From positions 1 through 54,495 of the forward strand of contig CAMLJR010000003.1 of assembly GCA_946480345.1 (NCBI GenBank): a stretch of 54,495 nucleotides of DNA, in the 5' to 3' direction. Shown piece after piece: positions 25,673 through 35,301 of the stretch; position 1 is the stretch's first letter, and every line of letters starts with the position of its first letter. The position numbers were made by a program, and so were the translations under genes. The notes under the pieces are model-generated. The model saw only the letters and a list, made by a program, of their open reading frames with translations, did no database searches and was not told the DNA's origin. The stretch is from an uncultured Spongiibacteraceae bacterium (lineage in GTDB: Bacteria; Pseudomonadota; Gammaproteobacteria; Pseudomonadales; CAMLJR01).

Positions 25673-26197
25673 TTAACCGCAAAGGAACCACTCGCCGCAA
25701 CTATGTATACCCGATTCCCCACCTCGAACCTCGATCAGCTCCACCAGTCGGTAATAAACCGACGTGGTTAATTTCGCCGACAGGCCGCGGTCGAGCATCA
25801 ATACCGGTAACGGATTTTCCTTATTGCCATTGATAACGAGCGGATGTGGGCTATCAAGGGTAATCAGGTCATCCGTATTTAATCTAAAAATTATTTTTTG
25901 CTCAGGCTCGGAAATCACATCCATATCGACTGCGACTAATGGCGTTTCATCGACGTGGATGCGCCATTTTTCGACGGGCGTTATCAAATAATATTCGCCG
26001 TCCTGCTCCCGCCGCAAAATCGATGCAAACAGTTTCACCAACGGCTTGCGTGCGATGCGAACGCCCTCGTGATACCAGTCTCCACGGCGATCGATACGAA
26101 TATCGATATCGCCAGATAGCGGCGGATGCCAGCGCTCGATCGGCGGCTTTTGGGGCTGCTCTCGCAATGCCTGCTGGATGTCATCAAGCGCGGCCAT
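25673..26197 (-). CDS. DUF1285 protein
   Basis: A 174-residue protein matching the DUF1285 pattern: PPIERWHPPLSGDIDIRIDRRGDWYHEGVRI, a central EQDGEYYLITPVEKWRI segment and later VLMLDRGLSAKLTTSVYYRLVEL. It is soluble with no signal peptide; function unknown. Start ATG at 26195-26197 overlaps the stop of the upstream lipoprotein gene by one base (TGATG), so they are co-translated. An in-frame TTG one codon earlier is less likely. Confidence 0.87.
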   Translation of the reverse strand: MAALDDIQQALREQPQKPPIERWHPPLSGDIDIRIDRRGDWYHEGVRIARKPLVKLFASILRREQDGEYYLITPVEKWRIHVDETPLVAVDMDVISEPEQKIIFRLNTDDLITLDSPHPLVINGNKENPLPVLMLDRGLSAKLTTSVYYRLVELIEVRGGESGIHSCGEWFLCG

Positions 26198-26757
26198 CAA
26201 TTCACCGCCACACCGGTAAGCGTAGCCGCGAGCTTCTCAAAAACTTGTCGGAGATATATCTCGTCGGAACTATTGCGCGGGATAAAACTTTTTTTCGCAG
26301 TCAGGGTGATTCGATCACTGACACTTTGATCGCCGCGGCTGACAATCGTAATCAAAAATCGATGAGGCTGATCACACGCTTTAGCATCATCGTTAATACA
26401 CGATGCTTGGCCAAGCGGTTGTACGAAAAATAAATACTCAGCGCCGGGACATGCTGCAGTAGTTATCGCGCGGAGATAATCCATCGGCTCATGCTCGATA
26501 CCCACTGCCGCGAAGTAACCGATGAAAGCAGATTGCATTGTCGTCAATATTATCGAGGCTTGGTCGGCTTCAAGATCACTTACAAGACAAACCTGCGCCT
26601 GCCTCATCAATACACGCTGATTACTGCGTTGAAGATCGACAGAATCAAGCAATCGTGCCTGTCCGCCGAGCTCTTTGGTTTTTTGATGCAAAAATTCCGG
26701 CGTACACGCCGTGATCAGCACTAACGCTAACAGTACTGCAATGTTAAAGAATCGCAT
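26197..26757 (-). CDS. Outer-membrane/periplasmic lipoprotein, DUF4823-like
   Basis: A 186-residue protein with an N-terminal signal peptide ending in a lipobox-like LVLITAC (Cys at about residue 18). The mature part has paired Cys residues and an RQVFEKLAATLTG C-terminus. It resembles DUF4823 lipoproteins of gammaproteobacteria, but this is a pattern-level call. GGAGG lies eight bases before the ATG at 26755-26757. Coupled to the DUF1285 gene. Confidence 0.72.
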   Translation of the reverse strand: MRFFNIAVLLALVLITACTPEFLHQKTKELGGQARLLDSVDLQRSNQRVLMRQAQVCLVSDLEADQASIILTTMQSAFIGYFAAVGIEHEPMDYLRAITTAACPGAEYLFFVQPLGQASCINDDAKACDQPHRFLITIVSRGDQSVSDRITLTAKKSFIPRNSSDEIYLRQVFEKLAATLTGVAVN

Positions 26758-26808
26758 TGCAACAACCTCCATAGCGAGAACCGAAGAGTTCTGGAAATTA
26801 TTTGGTGC

Positions 26809-27981
26809 TCAGCGAATCAAGCGGACGTTGACGACACCCACCACACTGCGCATTTCCTCAAGCAGGGCGTCGCCCGGCTCACTCGCAACATCGATCAAGT
26901 TATACGCGATATCGTCGCGGCTTTTATTCAGCAAATCGATGATATTGATATTCGCGTTGGCCAACAGCGATAGCAATTGGCCAAGCATGCCTGGAATATT
27001 GCGATTGGTTATTGCCAATCGCACACCGCCACTGCGATCAAGCGCGAGGGAAGGAAAATTGACGGAGTTACTGACATTGCCGTGCTCAAGGAAATCACGC
27101 AACTGATCCGCCGCCATAATGGCGCAATTTTCCTCAGCCTCGTCGGTGCTCGCGCCGATATGCGGCATCAAGATAACGTCGCTCCGACCAATTAACTTGG
27201 GCGTTGGGAAATCGGTAATGTATTTACGCAATGATCCATTCTCGAGCGCAGCAATCGCTCCATCGACATCGACTATTTCTTCGCGAGAAAAATTGAGCAG
27301 ACATGCGCTTGGTTTGCAATGCGCCAGCAATTCGCGATTAACCAGGCCGCGTGTTGCGTCGAGCACGGGTAAATGCAGCGTGATGTAATCGGCTTTCGCG
27401 AACAACGCGACCAGATTATCCATTTTTTTCACTTCACGCGGCAGCCGCCACGCGGCATCAATCGAAATTGCCGGATCGTATCCGATCACATTCATTCCGA
27501 GCTTTAATGCCGTATCGGCAACCATTGAGCCGATCGCTCCCAGCCCTACTACACCGAGCGTTTTACCGAGCAACTCGTTGCCTTTGAATCGCTGCTTTTC
27601 CTTCTCAAGCAGCTTACTCATTTCGCCGGCATCGCTCATATGCGCAAGCGTTTGCACATAAGCCATACCTTCAAGAATTCCGCGCGACCCGAGCGTCAGT
27701 GCAGAAATAATTAGTTCCTTCACCGCATTCGCATTAGCGCCGGGTGTATTGAACACGGGAATTCCGCGCTCGCTACAAAACGCGACAGGAATATTGTTGA
27801 CACCGGCGCCAGCGCGGGCAATTGCTTTAATCGAATCGCCGATGTCCTCTGCCTGCAGTTTATGACTGCGCAACAGGATCGCATCTGGATTACTAAATTC
27901 ACTCGCGATTTCATAGCGATCTCGCGGCAAGCGCTCCAACCCCAACACTGAGATTTGATTTAATGTCAGCACTTTGAACAT
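26809..27981 (-). CDS. serA: D-3-phosphoglycerate dehydrogenase SerA
   Basis: A 390-residue D-isomer 2-hydroxyacid dehydrogenase with an N-terminal substrate domain, an NAD Rossmann motif GLGAIGS (about residues 147-153), NFSREEIVDVDGA, the catalytic His in PHIGASTDEAEEN near residue 276, and a C-terminal ACT domain (about 315-390) of the feedback-regulated type. It makes 3-phosphohydroxypyruvate for serine synthesis. It is tucked downstream of ppiD with a 55-base gap. The length is close to the ~390-410 residues of short ACT-bearing SerA forms. Confidence 0.93.
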   Translation of the reverse strand: MFKVLTLNQISVLGLERLPRDRYEIASEFSNPDAILLRSHKLQAEDIGDSIKAIARAGAGVNNIPVAFCSERGIPVFNTPGANANAVKELIISALTLGSRGILEGMAYVQTLAHMSDAGEMSKLLEKEKQRFKGNELLGKTLGVVGLGAIGSMVADTALKLGMNVIGYDPAISIDAAWRLPREVKKMDNLVALFAKADYITLHLPVLDATRGLVNRELLAHCKPSACLLNFSREEIVDVDGAIAALENGSLRKYITDFPTPKLIGRSDVILMPHIGASTDEAEENCAIMAADQLRDFLEHGNVSNSVNFPSLALDRSGGVRLAITNRNIPGMLGQLLSLLANANINIIDLLNKSRDDIAYNLIDVASEPGDALLEEMRSVVGVVNVRLIR

Positions 27982-28036
27982 CGTCTTTCTCCAGCGTAGG
28001 AACTTGTCTTATTCAGAGAAGCTTGGGTTATTTTTA

Positions 28037-29920
28037 TTAGCGGCGACTGATGTTTGCCTCGGCTTTTATGCTATCCATGAACACGGCAAAAGCCGCAGTA
28101 CCCGAACTCTGCTGCAATTGGGCGCGCAATGCATCGCGTTGCACCGATGTCAGAGAGTCGGGCGCACCTTCCAACACTTCCTGTAATTGCACGACCGCAA
28201 CATCGCCATTCGCTGTAGTTGCAACCTGCAATGATGTCGATTTTTCTTTAGACGGACGCGCCATTGCGAAGGCCGTACGCACCACTTCATTCGCTACGGC
28301 AGCATTATTACGTGTGGCCTTTTCCACTTCTTTAACGCTAAAGCCTCGTTTTTCAGCAGCCTGCTCAAAAGTCTCACCTTGCGAAATCGCTTGCGTAAGC
28401 TCTTTCGCTACATTGTTCGCAGCCGCTATCGCTCGCTCACGCTTGAGATTGGCGACAACCTCGTCACGGACATCTGCCAGCGGTTTTGGTGCGGCCGGTT
28501 GATGTTCTTTAACGCGTAGAACTACGTAATGATCCGGAGCTAGCTCTAACACTTCGCTATTGTTTCTGTCATTTAATACATCCGTGCCAAATGCCGCGGC
28601 GATAATTTTAGGATTGCTCAACAAAGAATCCGTTGTCTTGCGATCAAGCCAATCGCTTTCTTTTACGGTTAAATTCAACGATTGTGCGGGCGTTGTCAGA
28701 TTGTCGGCGTTAAACACTTGATCGCGTAGTTTATCGACGGTTTTTAGCAGTTCGGGTTGCGCAGTGTTCTGTTGCAGGCGCTGCGCAATTTCAGCTTTTT
28801 TCTGCTCGAATGTAGGTCTTTCGGTGGTGCGGGAATCGGTCAATTTAATAATGTGATAACCCGCCTCCGATTTCACCGGCGCGGATACTTCACCGATATT
28901 CAGTTTCGACAAAGCCTGTTCGAATACCGGTGGAAAAGTATCGCCAGTACTAGCGCCAAGATCGCCGCTATTATTTTTGGATCCCAAATCGTCAGAGTAT
29001 TGCGCGGCCAATTTTCCAAAATCTTCGCCTGCAGCGACACGCTTGGATATCGATTCAGCTAATTCATTGGCCTGCTTATCGCTGCGATTCGCATTCGACT
29101 CGATCAGGATGTGCGCCGCATGACGCTCAGTAAGCGCTTTGAACTCGGCGATTTCGCGGTCGTATTCAGCTTTAATTGCCTCGTCATCGACACTCTTCGC
29201 AAAATCGCTGCCCTTCAATTCGATATAGTCCAGGCGCACGCGCTCATCGCGCATGAAGCTGTCCGAGTGAGCCTGATAATAAGCCTGCTCGTCTGCCTCG
29301 GTAATAGCGATGTTATCGGCGAATCCAGCGATAGGAATCGTCACATAACGAAAGGTGCGTTGTTGTTGAAGCAGCGCTGCAACGCTTTGCAGTTCTTTTT
29401 CAGTGATGAAATCCGAACTTGCCAATCCGCTGTGCAATTGGTTGACGAGCAACTCCTGCTGCAGCATTTTCTTGAAAACAGACGGCGTATAACCTTGGTT
29501 GCTGAGAAGCAGCTTGTAACGATCGAGGGAAAACTTACCGTTGTCTTGAAACGCACCAATGGAAAGAATGGCCTGATCGACCGCGGGCGCCGGCACACGT
29601 AAATTCAAATCGATTGCGCTCTGCTGCAACACGCGCTGGGTGATAAGACTCTCCAATGCGGGGCCGCGTAGAGTCGCATCATCCAACATTTCAGGCCGTA
29701 CATTTTCACCCATCATCGCCATCATCTGGCGCTTCTGCACATTCATTGTCTGCTGCAGCTCGACTTCGGAAATTTTATCGCCATTGACTTTGGCAACAGC
29801 CGTTGTGCCTCCGCTTCCTACCAGCGATTCGATACCAAAAATAGCAAATGGAACAATTATGATTGCGATAATGACTTTCGCCACTACGCCTTGAATATTG
29901 TCCCGAATATTTTGCAGCAT
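28037..29920 (-). CDS. ppiD: Periplasmic foldase PpiD (SurA N-terminal and parvulin domains)
   Basis: A 627-residue inner-membrane-anchored chaperone. One N-terminal transmembrane helix (about residues 14-37, VVAKVIIAIIIVPFAIFGI) is followed by a SurA-like chaperone region (~40-250). Next comes a parvulin PPIase domain (about 265-360: HAAHILIES, AAQYSDDLGSKNNSGDLG, EAGYHIIKL). A C-terminal helical region completes the PpiD layout. It helps newly translocated outer-membrane proteins at the SecYEG exit. The lon-hupB-ppiD order is conserved in gammaproteobacteria. Confidence 0.95.
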   Translation of the reverse strand: MLQNIRDNIQGVVAKVIIAIIIVPFAIFGIESLVGSGGTTAVAKVNGDKISEVELQQTMNVQKRQMMAMMGENVRPEMLDDATLRGPALESLITQRVLQQSAIDLNLRVPAPAVDQAILSIGAFQDNGKFSLDRYKLLLSNQGYTPSVFKKMLQQELLVNQLHSGLASSDFITEKELQSVAALLQQQRTFRYVTIPIAGFADNIAITEADEQAYYQAHSDSFMRDERVRLDYIELKGSDFAKSVDDEAIKAEYDREIAEFKALTERHAAHILIESNANRSDKQANELAESISKRVAAGEDFGKLAAQYSDDLGSKNNSGDLGASTGDTFPPVFEQALSKLNIGEVSAPVKSEAGYHIIKLTDSRTTERPTFEQKKAEIAQRLQQNTAQPELLKTVDKLRDQVFNADNLTTPAQSLNLTVKESDWLDRKTTDSLLSNPKIIAAAFGTDVLNDRNNSEVLELAPDHYVVLRVKEHQPAAPKPLADVRDEVVANLKRERAIAAANNVAKELTQAISQGETFEQAAEKRGFSVKEVEKATRNNAAVANEVVRTAFAMARPSKEKSTSLQVATTANGDVAVVQLQEVLEGAPDSLTSVQRDALRAQLQQSSGTAAFAVFMDSIKAEANISRR

Positions 29921-30035
29921 GGTCGTCCTCGAAATTTTTAGATCAATGTCAGCGTGCAGGCTGTGGATACTCTTTAAGCACTTAGCGCGATCGATTGTTC
30001 GCGAAGAGTTGTTTCGTTAGTGTCTGCACCAGCCG

Positions 30036-30071
30036 AAAAAAAAGGCACACCGGGAAGATGCGCCTTTTTTT
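30036..30071 (-). terminator. Terminator downstream of hupB
   Basis: Read leftward, GGCGCA pairs with TGTGCC (one G-T) inside a run of A:T pairs, followed by eight T residues. It stands about 63 bases after the hupB stop, so ppiD probably has its own promoter. Confidence 0.75.
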
Positions 30072-30133
30072 ATTAATCGTGCGATGCCCCGCTCTACCTT
30101 TAGTTGTTATCGAGCGGGTGATCACATCGACTA

Positions 30134-30406
30134 TCAGTTAACTGCGTCTTTCAGCGCCTTGCCCGGGCGAAAGCTCGGAATTTTTGCGGCAGCGATTTCA
30201 ATCGGCTTGCCAGTTTGCGGGTTACGACCGGTACGCGCAGCGCGATCTTTCACCGCGAAAGTACCGAAACCTACCAATACAACTTGATCGTTCTTCTGCA
30301 GTGCCGCAGTAATGGCATCTACCATCGCATCAAGGGCGCGGCCCGCTGCAGCTTTCGGAAGGTCGGCTGACGCGGCAATCGCATCGATCAATTCTGTTTT
30401 ATTCAC
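30134..30406 (-). CDS. hupB: DNA-binding protein HU-beta
   Basis: A 90-residue HU protein with the conserved [21 protein letters not shown] arm region and [15 protein letters not shown] end. The start is GTG at 30404-30406 (peptide starts [10 protein letters not shown]); a GGGGAT site lies before it. The longer open frame upstream is not part of the protein. HU bends and compacts DNA and is part of the nucleoid. Located between lon and ppiD as in Pseudomonas and E. coli. Confidence 0.97.
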   Translation of the reverse strand: MNKTELIDAIAASADLPKAAAGRALDAMVDAITAALQKNDQVVLVGFGTFAVKDRAARTGRNPQTGKPIEIAAAKIPSFRPGKALKDAVN

Positions 30407-30553
30407 GCTAATCCCCTTTGAAGTAATTAGTTTGCCAAAAAAGCAGCTAAAAAATATGCGGAAAAAATTCAATCCGATAATGCGCGAAAAGTTTGGTTTC
30501 GCCGCGGAAGCGCGATTCTACACCATGTGCTCCGCGGCGGGTCAAGGCAGGGC

Positions 30554-32980
30554 TTAGTGCGCGCCGATCCGATTCACTTCGGCCTTATCAGTTGTCGCAT
30601 CGACGGCGGCTTTTGCTGCGCTATCTTTTTCGAGAAACGCTTCATCCGATAGAGGCTCAGGCATTTTCTCTAGCGCTATTTGCAATACCTCGTCAATCCA
30701 CTTGACCGGCTTGATTTGCAAATCAGCCTTAATTTTGTCCGGAATTTCTTTGAGGTCGGGTTCATTCTCCTCAGGAATAATTACCGTTTTTATTCCACCG
30801 CGATGGGCCGCAAGCAGCTTTTCTTTTAAGCCGCCAATACGCAGCACTTGTCCGCGCAGAGTGATTTCGCCGGTCATCGCCACATCCGAACGCACTGGAA
30901 TACCGGTCATTACCGATACCAGGGCCGTGCACATCCCCACCCCCGCGCTGGGACCATCTTTCGGCGTGGCCCCCTCAGGTACGTGAATATGCAGATCGTG
31001 GCTTTCGTGATAGCTCGCGGGAATACCGAGCTGTTGCGAACGACTGCGCACGACTGTCAGCGCCGCTTGAATGGATTCCTGCATTACATCTCCAAGCGAA
31101 CCCGTTTTCACTTGGCGCCCTTTACCCACGACTGCAACCGTTTCAATCGTGAGCAATTCGCCGCCGACCTGAGTCCACGCCAAACCGGTAACCTGGCCGA
31201 TTTGATTTTTTTCCTCGGCAACACCGAAGGAATATTTCCTAACGCCGCTGTAATCCTCAAGATGCTCGGCCTTGACGACAATGGGGGCTTTTTTATGGCC
31301 CAGCGAAAACTCTTTCACCACCTTGCGGCAAATTTTCGCCACTTCGCGCTCTAGACCGCGAACGCCGGATTCGCGGGTGTAATAGCGAATCAAATCGCGA
31401 ACGGCCGACTCTTCAATCACCAACTCGTCATCCTGCAACCCGTTGTTGCGCATTTGCTTTGGCTTCAGATAGCGCTCAGCGATGTTCACTTTTTCATCTT
31501 CGGTATAACCGGGAATCCGGATAACTTCCATGCGATCGAGCAACGCCATTGGAATGTTCAGCGAATTCGACGTACAGATGAACATCACATCCGAAAGGTC
31601 GTAATCAACTTCCAAATAGTGATCGTTGAAGGTGGCGTTTTGTTCGGGATCGAGCACTTCAAGCAAGGCCGATGCTGGATCGCCGCGATGATCCATTCCC
31701 ATTTTGTCGACTTCATCGAGCAGGAATAACGGATTGCGCACACCCGACTTCGCCATTTTTTGCACGATTTTTCCGGGCAACGAACCAATATAGGTACGGC
31801 GATGGCCGCGGATTTCCGCTTCATCGCGCACGCCGCCGAGTGCCATGCGCACGAATTTACGATTGGTCGCGCGCGCAATGGATTCGCCGAGCGATGTTTT
31901 ACCAACGCCGGGAGGACCAACCAGACAAAGTACAGGGCCCTTTATTTTCTTGACGCGTTTCTGGACCGCGAGATATTCCAGAATGCGTTCTTTAACCTCT
32001 TCGAGACCGTAATGATCGCGGTCCAGAATTTCTTCGGCAAACGCCAGATCATGTTTTACTTTGGAACGTTTTTTCCATGGCACGCCAACCATCCAATCAA
32101 TATAGCTACGCACCACCGATGCCTCTGCTGACATCGGCGACATCATTTTCAGCTTATTGAGTTCGGCCCTGACCTTATCTTCCGCTTCCTTGGTCATCCC
32201 TGCCTGCTTAATTTTTTTCTCAAGCTCCTCGGCTTCGTTCGGTGCTTCGTCTAACTCACCCAATTCCTTTTGAATCGCCTTCATTTGTTCGTTCAAGTAA
32301 TACTCACGCTGGCTTTTTTCCATCTGCTTTTTTACGCGGCCGCGAATGCGCTTTTCGACTTGAAGCAGATCGATTTCCGACTCCATTACCGCCATCAAAT
32401 GTTCAAGGCGCGAACGGATGTCTGGTATCTCCAACACATTCTGCTTTTGCGTGAGATCCATCGTCATATGTGCCGCAATTGTATCTGCGAGACGACCCGG
32501 CTCATCGATGCCCGACAATGATGTGAGGACCTCCGCCGGGATTTTTTTGCTGAGATTCACGTATTTTTCAAACTGCGCGAGCGCGGAGCGGACTAGTGCT
32601 TCTCCTTCGCGCGATTCGATAACTTCAGATGGCAATTCGTCGGCGCGGGCTGTGAGATATTCCTCACCATCGCTCACTTCGGAAAGTTGCGCGCGATAAC
32701 TTCCCTCCACCAGCACTTTCACCGTGCCGTCTGGCAAACGCAGTAACTGTAAAATATTCGATACTGTGCCGACGCGATATACATCCTCAATACCCGGCTC
32801 ATCGACCGCCGCACTTTTTTGCGCAACGAGTAGCACTTGTTTATCGGCTGCCATTGCAGCCTCAAGCGCGCGTATAGATTTATCGCGTCCGACAAATAAC
32901 GGAATAACCATGTGGGGATATACCACCACGTCACGCAATGGAAGCAGAGGTAATTCGATAAATTCCGACATATCCGGCAT
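30554..32980 (-). CDS. lon: ATP-dependent Lon protease
   Basis: An 808-residue LonA protease. It has an N-terminal substrate-binding domain (LPLLPLRDVVVYPHMVIPLFVGR), a coiled segment around 190-260, a Walker A GPPGVGKTS near residue 360 and a C-terminal Ser-Lys catalytic domain (PKDGPSAGVGM for the Ser, and a Lys in GGLKEKLLAAHRGGIK). It degrades damaged and short-lived regulatory proteins. GAGG lies seven bases before the ATG at 32980. Preceded by clpX and its terminator. Confidence 0.98.
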   Translation of the reverse strand: MPDMSEFIELPLLPLRDVVVYPHMVIPLFVGRDKSIRALEAAMAADKQVLLVAQKSAAVDEPGIEDVYRVGTVSNILQLLRLPDGTVKVLVEGSYRAQLSEVSDGEEYLTARADELPSEVIESREGEALVRSALAQFEKYVNLSKKIPAEVLTSLSGIDEPGRLADTIAAHMTMDLTQKQNVLEIPDIRSRLEHLMAVMESEIDLLQVEKRIRGRVKKQMEKSQREYYLNEQMKAIQKELGELDEAPNEAEELEKKIKQAGMTKEAEDKVRAELNKLKMMSPMSAEASVVRSYIDWMVGVPWKKRSKVKHDLAFAEEILDRDHYGLEEVKERILEYLAVQKRVKKIKGPVLCLVGPPGVGKTSLGESIARATNRKFVRMALGGVRDEAEIRGHRRTYIGSLPGKIVQKMAKSGVRNPLFLLDEVDKMGMDHRGDPASALLEVLDPEQNATFNDHYLEVDYDLSDVMFICTSNSLNIPMALLDRMEVIRIPGYTEDEKVNIAERYLKPKQMRNNGLQDDELVIEESAVRDLIRYYTRESGVRGLEREVAKICRKVVKEFSLGHKKAPIVVKAEHLEDYSGVRKYSFGVAEEKNQIGQVTGLAWTQVGGELLTIETVAVVGKGRQVKTGSLGDVMQESIQAALTVVRSRSQQLGIPASYHESHDLHIHVPEGATPKDGPSAGVGMCTALVSVMTGIPVRSDVAMTGEITLRGQVLRIGGLKEKLLAAHRGGIKTVIIPEENEPDLKEIPDKIKADLQIKPVKWIDEVLQIALEKMPEPLSDEAFLEKDSAAKAAVDATTDKAEVNRIGAH

Positions 32981-33137
32981 GGGAGTACCTCGTCAAGAGT
33001 GTGCGTAAAAGCTCGAAGCGATTTTGGTTATTAATAGTAGGCGGTCTGAATCTTTAATTCAGCTTTTTGTTTGGACTTAGTGCGGGCCTAAGCACACAAA
33101 TGCAACGTTTCAAAAGGCATTTATTCACTCACCAAAT

Positions 33138-33161
33138 AAAAAGGGCCTTACGGCCCTTTTT
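33138..33161. terminator. Terminator between clpX and lon
   Basis: AAAAAGGGCC pairs with GGCCCTTTTT around a TTAC loop (10 bp). On the leftward strand it lies 17 bases after the clpX stop. The hairpin reads well on both strands. Confidence 0.9.
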
Positions 33162-33177
33162 ATTGTTGTGCTTGTGC

Positions 33178-34467
33178 TTAATCCTCAGGAACCGCTTTCC
33201 GTTGTTCCGTATTCTTGTATACCAGCAATGGTTCCGATTCGCCTTTGATGACAGACGCATCGATAACGACTTTGCTGACGTTATCCATCGATGGAATGTT
33301 GTACATCGTTTCGAGAAGAACAGATTCGAGAATTGAACGTAAACCACGTGCGCCCGTTTTACGCTCCATCGCACGCTCTGCAATAGTGTGTAAACCGTCC
33401 TCACGAAAATCGACTTCGACGTTCTCCATCTCGAACAGTTTTGCATACTGTTTTGTAAGTGCGTTCTTCGGCTCAGTCAGAATGCTGATCAATGCAGCGA
33501 TATCCAACTCTTCCAGTGTTGCAATGACGGGCAAACGACCGACGAATTCCGGAATTAAACCGTAGCGGATTAAATCTTCCGGCTCGACATCGGCGAGAAT
33601 TTCACCAACATTACGCCGCTCGTCTTTGCTCTTCACTTCGGCGCTGAAACCGATACCGCCCTTTTCGGAGCGATCGCGAATCACCTTATCCAAGCCGGCA
33701 AACGCGCCGCCGCAGATAAATAGAATATTTGAGGTATCGACCTGCAAAAACTCTTGCTGCGGATGCTTGCGACCGCCTTGCGGTGGCACCGACGCAACGG
33801 TGCCCTCGATCAGCTTCAGCAACGCTTGCTGTACACCTTCCCCAGACACATCCCGCGTGATTGAGGGGTTATCGGATTTTCGCGAAATTTTGTCGATTTC
33901 GTCGATATAAACGATACCCATCTGCGCTTTTTCGACGTCGTAATCGCACTTCTGCAACAACTTCTGAATGATATTTTCGACATCTTCGCCGACATAGCCG
34001 GCTTCGGTCAGGGTCGTCGCGTCGGCAATGGTGAACGGCACATCAAGCAACCGCGCCAGCGTTTCAGCCAGCAACGTTTTACCGCTGCCCGTCGGTCCAA
34101 CCAACAGAATGTTGCTCTTGCCGAGCTCCACTTCCTCTTTCTTCGAGTTATCGCCAACGCGAAGTCGCTTGTAGTGGTTGTAAACCGCTACCGCCAGCAC
34201 TTTCTTGGCGTGCTGTTGACCGATGACGTACTGGTCGAGGATGGACTTGATTTCATGCGGTGTAGGTAGCCGATCGCGAGCATTATCGCCGCTACTTTCC
34301 TGCACTTCTTCCCGGATAATATCGTTGCAAAGATCAACGCATTCATCGCAGATGAATACCGAAGGACCCGCAATCAGCTTGCGTACTTCGTGCTGACTCT
34401 TGCCACAGAAAGAGCAGTACAGCAACTTACCGTTGTCGCCGCCGCTGTCCTTGGTGTGATCACTCAT
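33178..34467 (-). CDS. clpX: ClpX, ATPase/unfoldase subunit of ClpXP
   Basis: A 429-residue AAA+ unfoldase. It has an N-terminal zinc-binding domain with Cys18, Cys21, Cys40 and Cys43, a Walker A GPTGSGKT, a Walker B VYIDEIDK, sensor and pore-loop segments, and a C-terminal small AAA+ domain. It unfolds substrates and feeds them to ClpP. A hairpin (34488-34511) lies in the clpP-clpX gap. Confidence 0.98.
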   Translation of the reverse strand: MSDHTKDSGGDNGKLLYCSFCGKSQHEVRKLIAGPSVFICDECVDLCNDIIREEVQESSGDNARDRLPTPHEIKSILDQYVIGQQHAKKVLAVAVYNHYKRLRVGDNSKKEEVELGKSNILLVGPTGSGKTLLAETLARLLDVPFTIADATTLTEAGYVGEDVENIIQKLLQKCDYDVEKAQMGIVYIDEIDKISRKSDNPSITRDVSGEGVQQALLKLIEGTVASVPPQGGRKHPQQEFLQVDTSNILFICGGAFAGLDKVIRDRSEKGGIGFSAEVKSKDERRNVGEILADVEPEDLIRYGLIPEFVGRLPVIATLEELDIAALISILTEPKNALTKQYAKLFEMENVEVDFREDGLHTIAERAMERKTGARGLRSILESVLLETMYNIPSMDNVSKVVIDASVIKGESEPLLVYKNTEQRKAVPED

Positions 34468-34487
34468 GGGAACTTAACCCTCTCGAT

Positions 34488-34511
34488 GCGGACAGAAAAA
34501 GCCCTGTCCGC
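34488..34511 (-). other. Hairpin in the clpP-clpX intergenic region
   Basis: Leftward GCGGACAG and CTGTCCGC (8 bp) enclose an 8-base GGCTTTTT loop, 20 bases before the clpX start. No T-run follows, so it is more likely an RNA-processing or translational control hairpin than a terminator. Confidence 0.45.
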
Positions 34512-34554
34512 GCTAAAGATGCTGCCATTCGCCGGCTTTTGCAAGTCTGGAAAC

Positions 34555-35199
34555 CTAGGTCTTGCTAGACGGGCGCTCCGCGAGAACCTGGTCTACAAGA
34601 CCGTAATCACGCGACTGTTCAGCATTCATGAAGTTATCGCGCTCGGTGTCGCGCTCGATGGTTTCAAGCGTTTGCCCGGTGTGCTTGGCCATCAGCTCGT
34701 TAAGGCGCTGGCGAATGATCAGAATTTCACGTGCATGAATGTCGATGTCGGTCGCTTGGCCTTGGGCGCCACCGCTCGGCTGATGAATCATCGTCCGTGC
34801 ATTCGGCAGAATGAAACGTTTACCGGGCGCACCGCCACTTAATAGAAATGAACCCATGCTGGCCGCTTGGCCGATACACATCGTGCTGACATCAGGCTTG
34901 ATGAACTGCATGGTGTCATAAATCGCCAAGCCGGCAGTGACTGAACCGCCTGGCGAGTTGATATATAGATGAATGTCTTTGTCTGGATTTTCGGATTCGA
35001 GGAACAGCAATTGCGCGACGATCAGATTCGCCATGTGATCTTCAACCGGCCCGACACAGAAGATCACGCGTTCTTTCAGCAACCGGGAATAAATATCGTA
35101 CGAGCGCTCACCGCGTGCGGTTTGCTCTACGACCATGGGAATCAAACCCAAGTTATTGATCGTGCTTTTATTTCTTCCATCGAAAGAATAATTCGACAT
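34555..35199 (-). CDS. clpP: ClpP, proteolytic subunit of ClpXP/ClpAP
   Basis: A 214-residue serine peptidase. The nucleophile Ser sits in [11 protein letters not shown], the His in MIHQPSGG and the Asp in [11 protein letters not shown]-terminal residues before [19 protein letters not shown] include a short propeptide region. It forms the tetradecameric barrel that degrades proteins fed by ClpX. Order tig-clpP-clpX-lon is conserved. Confidence 0.98.
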   Translation of the reverse strand: MSNYSFDGRNKSTINNLGLIPMVVEQTARGERSYDIYSRLLKERVIFCVGPVEDHMANLIVAQLLFLESENPDKDIHLYINSPGGSVTAGLAIYDTMQFIKPDVSTMCIGQAASMGSFLLSGGAPGKRFILPNARTMIHQPSGGAQGQATDIDIHAREILIIRQRLNELMAKHTGQTLETIERDTERDNFMNAEQSRDYGLVDQVLAERPSSKT

Positions 35200-35234
35200 A
35201 CTCAGCTCACTTTTCCCGCCACTTGATAGTTGTT

Positions 35235-35263
35235 CGGACTGCCTGCGCGAGCCGGGCAGTCCG
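35235..35263. other. Hairpin between tig and clpP
   Basis: CGGACTGCC at 35235-35243 pairs with GGCAGTCCG at 35255-35263 (9 bp). There is no T-run on the leftward strand, so it may attenuate rather than stop transcription from tig into clpP. Confidence 0.45.
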
Positions 35264-35301
35264 TTTAGCAGTGTAGCCGTTTGTCGAAGTAGAGTCTGCC
35301 C

